A DNA stretch of 64,000 bases. Origin: JABDGM01 sp963738665 (GTDB taxonomy: Bacteria; Planctomycetota; Planctomycetia; Pirellulales; Lacipirellulaceae). Of this stretch, positions 18,642 to 28,282 are shown one piece after another. The notes under the pieces were generated by a model. The model had not been told where the DNA came from. It was given only the letters and a program-made list of their open reading frames with translations, and did not search any database. A program made the translations under genes and the position numbers. Every line of letters begins with the position of its first letter. Positions within the stretch are counted from its first letter, which is position 1. The stretch is from assembly GCA_963738665.1 (NCBI GenBank), contig CAVTXL010000003.1, positions 1,276,619 to 1,340,618 of the forward strand. The letters are read 5' to 3'.

Positions 18642-19584
18642 ATGGCAAAAATCGTGCTTCCGAAATCTGTTCGCTACGTGAAGAATGGCGCGGGCGGCCG
18701 CTGGTGGCAAGCGGCGCGGGCAGACAATCAGATTCATCTCGGATGGAAGATTGTACCACGCAAGCTTTTATTGGCGCCCGACTACCCGAAGATCAAGCAA
18801 CTTCTAAAAACCGAGTTCGGGGCTCGCCGAGGTGCCACACAGGACTTCAATGCACTCTGCGATCTCTTGGACGCTCCTAGCAAGCACGTATGGATAACAT
18901 TCCAGGATGGTTTCATGTGGTGGTGCACTGCTCTAGACGGGGCCATTGTTAACCCAAACGGAGAAAGCCTCGAAACAGGCAATTTCTGGCTGGCTTGCAA
19001 CTCTCCTTGGTCGAACAAGTCGCTTAAGAGACGCCGGCTTGCCATTTCAGATCTGCCAGGTTCAGTAACAAGCACGGCCGGCTTCAAGGGTACTGTCTGC
19101 GAGCCGAAAGCTTGGCAGGCAGTACTTCGCATCATTCAAGACGAGAAAGATCCAGATGCAACGAAAGCCGCCAAAGCCAGAAGTGACTACCAACAGGCTG
19201 TTCTTGCGATGATTAAGCGACTATCGCCTAAGGACTTCGAGCAATTAATCGACCATATCCTGGCTCGTACGGGCTGGGCACGCATTTCCACATTAGGCAA
19301 GACACGTGAAGGTATCGACGTAGAAGCAGAAAATCCTGCGGTCGATGAAATCGCGTTTGTACAGGTGAAGAGCTCAGCGAATCAGCGAGTGTTAGACGAC
19401 TACATACGCGCGATTCAATGAGCGGCGTGATATCTACGCGCGCATGATTTTCGCGGTGCACTCGCCGAGTGGTAACCTTACTCCCCCAACCGATCACGCA
19501 ATTCAAGTTTGGTTAGGAGATCGTCTTGCCGATCTCGTTGTGCGCCTCGGCTTGGGCGAATGGGTTGAAAGTCGGCTCGCCTGA
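18642..19584 (+). CDS. Mrr-like restriction endonuclease with an uncharacterised N-terminal domain, one frameshift
   Basis: Residues about 1-185 form a domain I cannot name, with WWQAARADNQIHLGW, HVWITFQDGFMWWCTALDGA, NFWLACNSPWSNKSL and TAGFKGTVCEPKAWQAV. The C-terminal part is PD-(D/E)XK-like: LSPKDFEQLIDHILARTGW, TREGIDVEAENP (Asp) and AFVQVKSSANQRVLDDYI with the Q-x-K pair of Mrr-type nucleases. A one-base insertion near 19405 gives an early stop; the next frame continues RFNERRDIYARMIFAVHSPS to 19584. Mrr-type enzymes cut modified DNA. The N-terminal domain may recognise the target. Confidence 0.72.
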
Positions 19585-19605
19585 GTGACGTGTAGTCACA
19601 CGCCC

Positions 19606-19735
19606 CGCGCAAAAATCCCCGGCGGAGCTGGGTGCCGCCTGGCTAAAAGCTAATAGCTAACGGCTGACAGCTTCTCTCACGCCGGCTGCAATTCCGCCTT
19701 CCGCTCCGCAATCACCTCAGCCTGAATGCTCGTCG
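19606..19735. repeat. Direct repeat copy B: fusA 3' end and its downstream flank
   Basis: This is the partner of 13545-13672. It contains a weaker CCGGC hairpin, the four heptamers GCTAAAA, GCTAATA, GCTAACG, GCTGACA (19642-19669), GCTT, and the last 19 codons of the resident fusA. It forms the right edge of the accessory block. Confidence 0.8.
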
Positions 19736-21782
19736 GCACGGGGCGGTACTTGGCCAGTTCCATCGTGAATGTCCCTTGGCCCTGGGTCATCGAGCGGAGG
19801 TCGGTCGAGTAGCCGAAGGTCTCGGCCAGCGGCACTTCGGCGATGATCTTCGTCACGCCGTTCACCATGTCGGTCGACATCACAATGCCGCGGCGGGCCG
19901 AGATGTTGCCGACGACCGCGCCCTGGAAATGCTCGGGCAGCTCAAGCTCCATCAGCATGATGGGCTCGAGCAGGACCGGCTTCATCTTGGGGAACGTCTC
20001 GCGGAAGCAGTTCTGCGCGCAGACCATGAACGCCATGTCGGAGCTGTCCACTTCGTGGTAGCTGCCGTCGTTCGAGGTCGATCTTCAGGCCCACGACCGG
20101 GAAGCCGGCCACCGGGCCCTTGGCCAGCATGTTGCGGAAGCCCTTTTCGATCGAGGGAATATAGTTCTTCGGAATGCGGCCGCCCGTCGACGTTGTCGAC
20201 GAACATCAGCTCGCCTTCGGTCTCGGCCGCTTCCTCGTCGGTCATCGGGCTGATCTGGCCGACGATGTGGGCGTACTGGCCCGTGCCGCCGGTCTGCTTC
20301 TTGTGCTTGAAATCGAAGGCAGCCGCCTTGGTGGCGGCTTTCGCGGTAGCTGACCTTCGGCGCCCGACCTCGACTTCGACGCGGTACTCGCGGCGAATTC
20401 GCTCGACGTAAATCTCCAGGTGCAATTCGCCCATGCCGGCGATCACCGTCTCGCCCGTCTCTTCGTCGGTCATCACCTGGAAGGTCGGGTCTTCTTTGCG
20501 GAATCGCTGCAGGGCCTTGCCCAGCCGGTCGGCGTTGTCGCGCGACTATCGGCTGGATCGCCATCTTAATCACCGGCTTGGCGACGAAAATGTTTTCCAG
20601 CGTGCAGTAGTTTGGCTCGCTGCAGAAGGTGTCGCCGCTGGCGCAGTCGATGCCCATGATGGCCACGATGTCGCCGGCCTCGGCCGTGTCGATCTCTTCC
20701 CGCTTGTCGGCGTGCATCTTGACGATGCGGCTGAAGCGATCTTTCTTGCCGGTCCGCTGGTTGTAGTAGGTGCCGCCCTTCTCGGACCTTGCCCTGGTAG
20801 ATGCGCATAAAGGTGAGCTGGCCGAACTGGATCATCGACGATCTTGAACGCCATGCCGACAAACGGCTTATCGGTCTCTGGCATCAATTGAATCTGCTTT
20901 TCCTGGTCCTTCGGGTCCTTGCCGAAGTTCTTGGTCTCTAGCGGCGACGGCAGGTAGCGCACCACCGCGTCCAAAAGCGGCTGCACGCCTTTGTTGCGAT
21001 AGGCGGTGCCCAGGTAAGACGGGCGTGAATTCCTGCTCGATCACGGCGTGGCGCACGAGGTCGTGGATCAGCGTCTCGGGAATCGCTTCCTCGCCGAGGA
21101 GCATTCTCCATCAGCTCGTCGCTGTACATCGAAAGCGCTTCGAGCATGTGGTGCCGGGCCGCTTCGGCTTCGTCTTTCAGTTCGGCCGGAATCTCGTCTT
21201 CGCGAAGCTTGTCCCCCTTCGGGCCGTCGAAATAGACGGCCTTCATCGTGACCAGGTCGATCACTCCCTCGAAATCCTCTTCGCGGCCGATCGGCGATCT
21301 GCATCAGCACGGCATCGCAGCCCAGCTTCTCGCTTGAGTTGCTTCACGACCGATTCCGGGTTGGCGCCGGTGCGGTCCATCTTGTTGATGAACGCCAGCC
21401 GGGGCACGTGGTAGCGCTTCATCTGGCGATCGACGGTGATCGATTGCGACTGCACGCCGCCCACGGCGCACAGCACCAGGATTGCCCCGTCCAGCACCCG
21501 CAGGCTGCGCTCGACCTCGACGGTGAAATCGACGTGGCCCGGCGTGTCGATCAGGTTGATCGTGTGGCCTTCCCAGTTGACCGTGGTGGCGGCGCTGGTG
21601 ATCGTGATTCCGCGCTCGCGCTCCAGGTCCATGTAGTCCATCGTGGCACCGTCGCCATCGCCGCGGACGTCTTCCATCTTGTGGATGCGGCCGGCGTAGA
21701 ACAGGATCCGCTCGCTCAAGGTCGTTTTGCCCGAGTCGATGTGGGCGGAAATGCCGATATTGCGGAGGTTGTTGAGGTTCAT
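19677..21782 (-). CDS. fusA: Elongation factor G, about ten frameshifts
   Basis: EF-G is the GTPase that drives ribosomal translocation. The N-terminus MNLNNLRNIGISAHIDSGKT carries the P-loop, followed by RGITI (switch), LIDTPGHVDF and NKMD. Later segments in other frames give VIDLVTMKAVYFDGPKGDKL, QPLLDAVVRYLPSP, MAFKIVDD, IYQGKV, HADKREEIDTAEAGDIVAIM, GMGELHLEIYVERIRREYRV, FKHKKQTGGTGQYAHIV and the C-terminus VPTSIQAEVIAERKAELQPA. Frame changes lie near 21333, 21294, 21104, 21020, 20838, 20786, 20547, 20350, 20190 and 20077; almost all need one base removed. Every segment stays conserved, so a sequencing or consensus problem is more likely than a dead gene. Total length fits EF-G (about 700 residues). 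Confidence 0.9.
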
Positions 21783-21831
21783 GGTATTGCGTCTCGTTCA
21801 GCAGACCTTTCAATTCAATGGCAAGTCAAAT

Positions 21832-22000
21832 CAGCCACAGAGGTCACAGAGAACACAGAGAGATCAATAAATTCATAACGCAAAATGTCAAATGAGCAAA
21901 TGCAAAATGAAGAAAAGCACGCTCCTCCATTTTTCATTTTGCATTTAGTATTTTGCATTTTTCATTCGCAATGATTCTTCTCTGTGACCTCTGTGGCGCT
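21832..22000. repeat. Inverted-repeat element with ACAGAGGTCACAGAG arms, copy 2
   Basis: The arms GCCACAGAGGTCACAGAG (from 21834) and CTCTGTGACCTCTGTGGC (to about 21999) are perfect inverted copies. Inside, ATGCAAAATGAAGAAAA and an inverted ATTTTGCATT pair form a second stem. It lies upstream of fusA. The rest of the 720-base gene-free stretch 21783-22502 shows short inverted units (for example around 22255-22305) and no gene. Confidence 0.78.
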
Positions 22001-22502
22001 GCTCTTTTCGTTCAATCGCTTAAGTCTACGATTCGAGCACGGCCGACTTCGGCGGTGTGCAAAGCAACGACGCGAGAGGTCGTCGCTTATTGGGGGGCCG
22101 GGCGGAACTGATCCATCGAGGGTCCACGCGCTAGTGGCGCATCGCGGGTCGCCGCGGCGACCCACCGGCCGCCTTATTTCAGCACGTCGCTCATCGCAAG
22201 GATCTCCAAAAAACGGTCTTTCCGCCCGCCCGTCAGAACAGGGCCAGTGTCGTCACCTCGCTCCGCGAGATGTCATTCCGCTCGCCGAGCGAGCGGACGA
22301 CACTGCCTGCAATCGGTGGGAGAACAGTCTATAGTAGTTGATTCGGTCGGGCCGGCTAGGCCAAAATCGTTAAATTACGGTGTAGTTTTCCGGTTTGCCC
22401 GGAAAAAGCGATTGTCCGGACCCGCCGAACCTGCCCGACGCGGGCACGATTTTCCGTGTGCTGCCGCGCATCGGGGCAGCAAATAGTACGGGGGATTGCC
22501 CT

Positions 22503-23284
22503 TTGAATCAAGACAAATCCGACAGCCGGGCTGAAGCGAACAGGGCGAAGCTGTCACGCAATCCCTGGCTGGTGTTCCTGTCGCCGTTTGTCGTCTACAT
22601 GCTCGTCGGCAGCCTGGAGCCGACCCAGCCGACCCCGGACAATCCGTCGCCCGCCGCCAGCCGATTCGGCATCGGCCACGAAGCCTACCCGCTCGTTTAC
22701 ACGCTGAAGATCGCGCTGACGATCGCCTCAATGGCCTTCGTCTGGCCCGGCTACCGGCAGTTTCCCGTTCGCGTCTCGCCGCTGGCGATTGGGGTGGGCG
22801 TGGTGGGCGTGGTGTTGTGGGTGGGAATCTGTCACTTCCAGTTCGAGCGGCGGCTCTTCGCGCCGCTCGGTTTGGAGAATTTACTCAGCTTCGGGCAGCG
22901 GCCGGCGTATAACCCGCTGGCGCACTCGCCGCTACTCCGGCGTGGGCGTACACATTTCTGGCGATCCGTTTCCTGGGCCTGGCCGCGGTCGTGCCGATCA
23001 TCGAAGAGTTCTTCCTTCGCGGCTTTTTGATGCGCTTTGTGTGCGACGGGGAGTGGTGGAAGTGGCCGTTTGGCGTCGTCACGCCGGCGGCCGCCGTGGC
23101 CGGCACGGTCGTGCCAATGCTAATGCACCCGGCCGAGCTGTTGGCCGCGGCCGTGTGGTTCAGCCTGGTCACCTGGCTGATGGACCGCACCAAAAACATC
23201 TGGGACTGCGTAGCGGCCCACGCGGTGACGAACCTGCTGCTGGGCGTTTATGTGGTCACGTATGGTCAGTGGCAGTTGTGGTGA
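22503..23284 (+). CDS. CPBP-family intramembrane metalloprotease, frameshifted
   Basis: Membrane protein starting NPWLVFLSPFVVYMLVGSLE, then LPLVYTLKIALTIASMAFVW-like and further hydrophobic helices. Near 22937 one base breaks the frame; the next frame continues YTFLAIRFLGLAAVVPIIEE. CPBP motifs are clear: EEFFLRGFLMR (EExxxR), VVPMLMH (FxxxH type) and IWDCVAAHAVTN (third His/Asn motif). These proteases act on membrane proteins such as prenylated or bacteriocin substrates. The form with a GxLEPTQPTP segment is planctomycete-typical. A TTG at 22503 (LNQDKSDS) is the best start I see; an earlier start is possible. Confidence 0.82.
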
Positions 23285-23287
23285 GTT

Positions 23288-23314
23288 ACATTTAGCCCAA
23301 CCATTTTGGTCGGG
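23288..23314. repeat. TTTAGCCC-GGTCGGG palindromic repeat
   Basis: TTTAGCCCAACCATTTTGGTCGGG; the arms CCCAACC and GGTCGGG nearly pair. It lies between the convergent CPBP and DUF1559-like genes. Relatives lie at 27027-27053 and 55697-55757. Confidence 0.6.
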
Positions 23315-23349
23315 ATGGTGGCAAATTGCTTCTCGCACGGCAGGGTCAA

Positions 23350-24916
23350 TTACCGCGGCACGGGATCTTTCCCCGCGCAGGTCGAAAAGAGCCCGCCATT
23401 CGCCCGCATTTATCTTGTAGTACGCAACTGACCCGTCGCACCGCGCCGCGATGAATCCGTCGCGATCGGCTCGCCGCACACCATTCAGCGGGTCCTGCAG
23501 ATTCACTTCCCAATCGGCAGGTTTGGTCCATTCAACGGCCCGGTCGGGCACGACTTCGACCAGCGCAATGGTTGCGGACGTTCCGTCGGTGATCTCACTT
23601 AACTTCGTGCCTTCGTCTTTAAAAAAGATCGTGTCGGGGCCAACCGGCACCTGGTAGACCGTTTTGCCTTCAAGATTCGCCGCCGCCAGCTTGGGATCGG
23701 AAGTGGTGAACACGGCCGGCATCCGCTTGACGAGCTCGCGGTTGTGGGGGCTGTCCCAGGGTTCGTCGAGATGGAACTGATCGTACAGGGCCTTTTGATC
23801 CAGATATGGCAAGACGGCGACGCGCCAGCTCAACAGCGGCCGGCCCTGGGCGTCGCGTATGGCGGCCGGTGGCAGGGTCCGGCGGGCCGATTCGTAGCTC
23901 AGCAAGGCAATCATAAGCTGTTTGAAGTTCTGCATCCGGTCCCTCCGCTGGGCGCTGGTTCGAGCACGTTCGACCGCGTCGGCCACCAGCGCGGCCGCGT
24001 TGGCGATGGCCTGGTCGGCCGACAGACGCACGGCGACGCGGGTGCCGTCGATTTGCGTTTCCAAAGAACGCGACAAGGCGCCGAGGAGTTGGGCGGCTTC
24101 TGGGTCCGGGATCTGCGCTGCGAGTTGTTGCGCTTGCTGTTGCGCTTGCTTGATGAGCTGAGCCGACGTGGCCGCGGCCTCTTCGTCGGCGGTTTCGAGC
24201 GTTAGGCGTGCGGACGCTTCGGGTGCAAGATTCACCGCGGCGCTCATGTCTTTGAGGCGATCGGCGATCAGCTCGCCGGTGAGCTTTTCATACGGCGCAG
24301 GAAGAGCCGGCCAGAGTTCGCGGATCACGCGGCGGCTGTCAGCGTCGGGCGCAAGGACGCCGGCCGCTGCCGCGCCACTGGCCGTGGCGCGGCCGAGCGG
24401 ATCGACGAGATCGGGTCGCGGTTTGGACGGCAGGACGGCGTAACGGTCGAGTGTCGATTTGGCGCCGAGCATCGCCGCCCCGCCAGCGTGACGCTCCAGA
24501 CGCACTTCCGCGGCTGGATCGGCCGCTGGGCGACCGATGACTTGGAACCCTTGCAGCATCGTACGCAGTGCTTCAAAGCTGCGCGCGTCTTTGGCGGGGG
24601 CGACCAGCAGCGGCCCGGTGAAGTGCTCGACATCACCCAGGCCGACAACCAGATACACGCGCGTCACGCCCGCTTGCCGCAGCGAGTCGAGCACGCCCTT
24701 CGCCATGGCGGCCCCCAACGTCGCTTGCTGCGTGACGGGTGGCGGCAGCTTCAGCGTCGGTGTGAACTTGGTCACTAGCGCCGGTGGATCGATCGCCGAC
24801 AGGTCCACATACGCGACGGCGAACGTGTCGTCCGTCAAAAACGGCGCGAGCACGGCCGCGTGATCGACGGCTGCGGCTTGCTGTTGAGCTGCCGCATTCT
24901 CTTGGGCAGCCGTCAT
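23350..24916 (-). CDS. DUF1559-like planctomycete secreted protein
   Basis: About 520 residues, from MTAAQENAAAQQQAAAVDHA. The middle holds VYLVVGLGDVEHFTGPLLV and an Ala/Gln-rich helical stretch. The C-terminal part RMQNFKQLMIALLSYESARR, LLSWRVAVLPYLDQKALYDQ and EWTKPADW, DGSVAYYKINAG is the DUF1559 region that usually follows a type IV pilin-like helix. The frame as it stands runs on to 23120 over the opposite-strand CPBP gene. A shift near 23370 would end it at 23350 as DPVPR, which I prefer. The N-terminus is also doubtful: an upstream frame from 24989 (MRSKQAIKCADLALAIMAHR) may be the true start with a shift near 24925. Function is unknown. Confidence 0.7.
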
Positions 24917-25007
24917 CCGCGGTATTAGGCCGATGCGCCATGATCGCCAGTGCCAAATCGGCGCACTTGATTGCTTGCTTGGATCTCATATTCGATGCTG
25001 ACCTTAT

Positions 25008-26529
25008 TCATTTGGATGGGACAATCTTGATTTCGTAACGGCGGACGTCGGTGCGGATTCCGTCGGACGCGGGCAGTTCGAGAATGCCTGTCGCGCCTTC
25101 CAGCCGGTAAACGAACGGCTTGCCGGTGGCCGGATTTGGCGGCACTGGCACTTCCGTGATCTGTGCTAACTCTGCGGGCAGCTTTCCGTCATGCCCAGCC
25201 CCGTAAATGCGCAGGGCCTCGATCACGCGCAGCGCGGACTGCTCGCGCTCGATCCGCATGCTCGATTCGCGGACCGCCGATAAGGCCGGCAGCAGCATGG
25301 TCGCGATGGGGATCACTTCCCGGTCGGCGCCGGGGCCCATCGGACGGACATCTTCGAATTGAGCGATTTCACGCCCCCGCCGCTGCACGTCTGAGAAAGG
25401 CACGTACCAGAGCGTTTCATAATCGTCGGCGATACGTTCGTAAAGTCGCTCGGAATAAACGGCGATGACCTGTCCGACCGCCATTTGCTCGATCTTCGCC
25501 CGGTCAAGCCCCATGCTCACCAATCGCTGTTTCGCATGCGGATAGCCGATGAGCGCGAAGCCCAAGGCGGCGAATTTCTGATCGAGCGACGGCGCAATGC
25601 GCCGGCTGGCCGCGGAGACTGTCCAGGTTGCTCAACGACTCTTGATAGAGCCAGTTCCACTCCGCGGGTGAGCGGTCGGTCGTTTCCGCGTCGCGAATGA
25701 ACGGGAACATCCGCGGGGCGAACGACAATTCAAACCGGACGGCCCGCTTCATATCGACCAGCGGCTGCGGCAGCGCGGCGACGGCCCAGTACATGTTGGG
25801 CGAATTGGGGGCCGCGATCAGCTCCAAGAGCGCGCCATTCGTATTGCCGGCGATGGCGTTGCCGATCAGGCCGCAGACCAAGAGCAGCTCGCTGGCTGCG
25901 TCTTGGGCGAGACGGTAGTTGGTCTGCATCGCCTGGATCGCGTCGTCAAAGCGGCCTTCGGCCAGGGCCAGACGCGTTCGCAGCGACACCATGCGGGCGA
26001 GTTGCCTGGTTTCTTGGAACTCGGTGAGTGGAAAGCTGATGAGCGCCGGCCCGCGCATTTCTTCGATGCCGGTCTGCCAATCGCAATCGCGGCGCTTGAC
26101 GGCCGCGGACAGCTCCTTGCCAGTTTGTCCGCCGGTGGAGATTTCGACCGCGCGGCGCAATTTGTCGAGCGGCAACGCGGCCAGCGGCGTCGCGTCTTCG
26201 CCGGTCGCATACCATTGACTCAGCTCGGCATCTTCGTTGAACTCCTTGCGCAGTTGTTCGCTGTCGCGGCGGAGTGCCAGCATCGCCCGGTAGTAAAACG
26301 GGGCCGCGTTGCCGGACGTCAGCTCGATGTCGGGCGGAAGCAGCCGATAATGAAACGCGGGATCCGCTGCGGCGGCGGGCGTGACGGTCAATTGATAGAC
26401 GGTTACTCCTTGTTCGCCGTCGGGCTTCGAGACCTTTACTTCACCTCGGGCTGCAGGTGAATGCGCAAGGCACACCGCCAATAAGGTTGCGGCAACCGGG
26501 CGGAAACCAAGTAATTGTTGGCGGTACAT
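25008..26529 (-). CDS. Secreted planctomycete protein of unknown function, one frameshift
   Basis: A signal peptide is visible (MYRQQLLGFRPVAATLLAVC, then LAHSPAARGEV). The mature part has ELTSGNAAPFYYRAMLALRR, LPLDKLRRAVE, FDDAIQAMQTNYRLAQDAAS and LLLVCGLIGNAIAG. Near 25618 the frame changes, and GFALIGYPHAKQRLVSMGLD continues to a C-terminal part with ALRIYGAGHDGKLPAELAQI and PNPATGKPFVYRLEG. That last part resembles short pseudopilin-like C-termini in planctomycetes. It lies in a run of four minus-strand genes downstream of an ECF sigma factor. Confidence 0.65.
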
Positions 26530-26580
26530 CGGATTAGAGTCCTGCGAGGGCGGTCCGTGGATAGTTAATCTCTTGAACGG

Positions 26581-27231
26581 TCAGGAACGAGACGGGTTCG
26601 CCCGCGCGGCCTCGGGCAGCAGCTGATGCAGCAATTCCCGTGCGGTTTCCGGCGGCGGCGAGCCGTCGTCGACGTTTCCGCCGTTCGTCTGGCCGGTCGC
26701 GAAATCGACAGCCGGCAGGCCGAACGTCAGGGCCACGTTGCGGATGCCGAGGTAGCCGCTGCGCGGCGAAAGTTCCCACACGCTGAGCGGTGATTGCGCG
26801 AAATTCGCGGCGACCACGTTTTCGCCGACCGTGCTGACGTCCACCGCAGGCCGGGGCGACTCCAAAACGTGGACGGTGGGCGATTCATTGGGGCGACGAT
26901 GCGATTGCCGCACGAGCATCGCCGACAACAACAGCGTCGCGGCGGTCATCGTGGCCGTCGCCAGCGGCCAGAAGCGGTTCCTCGAATCGTGCGCCGCGCG
27001 TCCGGACCGAGACGGTCCGGCTATACATTTAGCCCGACCGTCTCGGTCGGGAGCGGCGATCAGCCGCGCCTCGACCGCCGCCCGCCCGGCCTCGAACATC
27101 AGGCGGTCGCGATTGATCGCGAGCGGGGCCGGCGACAGATGGGCCAGTTGTCGCTCGAGGGCGGCCAGTTCGGCAGGCAATTCTAGCGAGTCGCCTGGTT
27201 GCCGGTGTCGGTGCTTGTGTTCGTGGAACAT
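26581..27231 (-). CDS. Single-pass membrane protein, putative partner of the ECF sigma factor
   Basis: 216 residues starting MFHEHKHRHRQPGDSLELPA. A cytoplasmic N-terminal region (LAALERQLAHLSPAPLAINRD) precedes one membrane segment (FWPLATATMTAATLLLSAMLV) and a periplasmic tail. Position after a sigma gene, with about 49 bases of overlap, suggests an anti-sigma role, but no zinc-binding H-x3-C-x2-C motif is present. Residues around PDRDGRAKCIAGPSRSGRA are encoded by a palindromic repeat (27002-27053), apparently inserted in frame. The start ATG at 27231 lies inside the sigma gene. Confidence 0.65.
   Translation of the reverse strand: MFHEHKHRHRQPGDSLELPAELAALERQLAHLSPAPLAINRDRLMFEAGRAAVEARLIAAPDRDGRAKCIAGPSRSGRAAHDSRNRFWPLATATMTAATLLLSAMLVRQSHRRPNESPTVHVLESPRPAVDVSTVGENVVAANFAQSPLSVWELSPRSGYLGIRNVALTFGLPAVDFATGQTNGGNVDDGSPPPETARELLHQLLPEAARANPSRS
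27002..27053. repeat. Double palindromic repeat inside a coding sequence
   Basis: CCGGACCGAGACGGTCCGG and CCCGACCGTCTCGGTCGGG lie next to each other, separated by CTATACATTTAG. Together they look like the dispersed TTTAGCCCGACC family and encode a short basic stretch in the membrane-protein gene. Confidence 0.75.
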
Positions 27232-27724
27232 GGCGACTCCAATCGTGCATGCAAGTGCTCGAGCGCTTCGTGGTAGATGCGATGGGCGGCTGACGTGGAG
27301 ATCGATAGTGCGGCGGCGATCTCGCTGAACGTCAGCCCGCCCCAAATTCGCATCACGACCACCTCGCGGTGGTTGTCGGTCAATTGTTTCAGTGCGGCTG
27401 AGACGGCCTGAGCGTCCCAGCGGTCGAACCCCGGCCCACCTTGGTCGAGCAAACGCTGCTGGGCGACGTGCGATTCGCGCTGGCGGCGTCGGCGCTCGCC
27501 GCGGGCGGCGTTCAGCGCCCGGTGTTTCGCGACGCGGTACAGCCAGGCGATTGGGTTCTCGGCGCGATCGGCAGCCGGGCCAGTTCGACGAGCGCCTCCT
27601 GGACACAGTCCTCGGGCGCGTCGGTCCACTGGGCGGCGTACAGCGCCAGGGCCGGCCCGTGTTCGTCGAGCAGCGCAGCGAGCAGCTCGGCGGTGGCGGG
27701 GCGATTTTCGCTCGGTCCATTCAT
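27183..27724 (-). CDS. ECF-family RNA polymerase sigma factor, one frameshift
   Basis: The N-terminal region MNGPSENRPATAELLAALLD and LYAAQWTDAPEDCVQEALVE is region 2 of a planctomycete-type sigma-70 family factor. After a frame change near 27572 the text continues NPIAWLYRVAKHRALNAARG. Region 4 is LTDNHREVVVMRIWGGLTFS, EIAAALSISTSAAHRIYHEA, a helix-turn-helix. It would direct RNA polymerase to a regulon, probably including its own operon. The gene heads a minus-strand cluster with the membrane protein and two secreted proteins. Confidence 0.85.
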
Positions 27725-27965
27725 GCCGCACTCCGCTCGTGGCTGGGCGTTCATAGATAGAGACACCGCGGGCGGGCGGATTTCCCAAAAAAAGCGACGG
27801 CTGTCTGCTACCGCGTGATCGATCGGTCCACGTGAAGGGCCAGCGGCATGCCGTTCAGCGACTTCTAATTTAATCTAAATCGAGACCAGCTTGGCGTTTA
27901 GCGTTCAACAGCGGGAAGGTCACGCTTGTGAGCGGACCGGGGCGGCAGCTATATTGGACCGTTGT

Positions 27966-28113
27966 GTAGCCAAATCTCGCGTCAGACGGCGCGAGAACGG
28001 GGAAACCAACCTGCCTCATTGGGTAGGCACCGGGGCGCAGGCTGGCCGTCGCGTTCGCGCGACCGCTGGCCGGGGCACTTTCAAGCCCTAGCCCGACAGC
28101 TAACCTCGTCGGC
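27966..28113 (+). promoter_or_regulatory. Candidate c-di-AMP (ydaO-yuaA) riboswitch
   Basis: The 3' part CCCGACAGCTAACCTCGTCG (28091-28110) matches the most conserved segment of the ydaO class. Going 5' to 3' the order is right for the class: GCCAAATC, a hairpin TCGCG...CGCGA, GAACGGGGAAACCAAC, a small TGCCT...AGGCA hairpin, GGGGCGCAGGC, a GTCGCG-TTCG-CGCGAC stem, GGGG...CCC and the conserved CCCGACAGCTAAC. It ends just before a terminator-like hairpin and 170 bases ahead of a membrane transporter gene, the usual target. The class senses cyclic di-AMP and usually turns expression off. Confidence 0.78.
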
Positions 28114-28142
28114 CGCCCGGGTCGTGTCGCCCGGGCGATTTT
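28114..28142 (+). terminator. Terminator-like hairpin after the riboswitch
   Basis: Perfect 8-bp stem CGCCCGGG (28114-28121) / CCCGGGCG (28130-28137) with an 8-base loop, then ATTTTG. Its position directly after the aptamer suggests it is the expression platform. The T run is short, so termination strength is uncertain. Confidence 0.6.
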
Positions 28143-28282
28143 GAAAGGGCACATCCGTTTTGCGACTCGTTCCGCCCCGCGCACGTTGTTGAACCCGCCG
28201 GCTGCTTGGTCGGCCGATAGCGCGGGAGCGTGATGCTTCGCGACGAAGCCCGTAAGCGCGCGTTTTTCCTTCGTCGCCGATC

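Noticed and set aside
23120..23350. Extension of the DUF1559-like protein to 23120
   Set aside because: The extra 75 residues lie over the opposite-strand CPBP gene and a palindromic repeat and look like antisense text. A shift near 23370 gives a normal ending.
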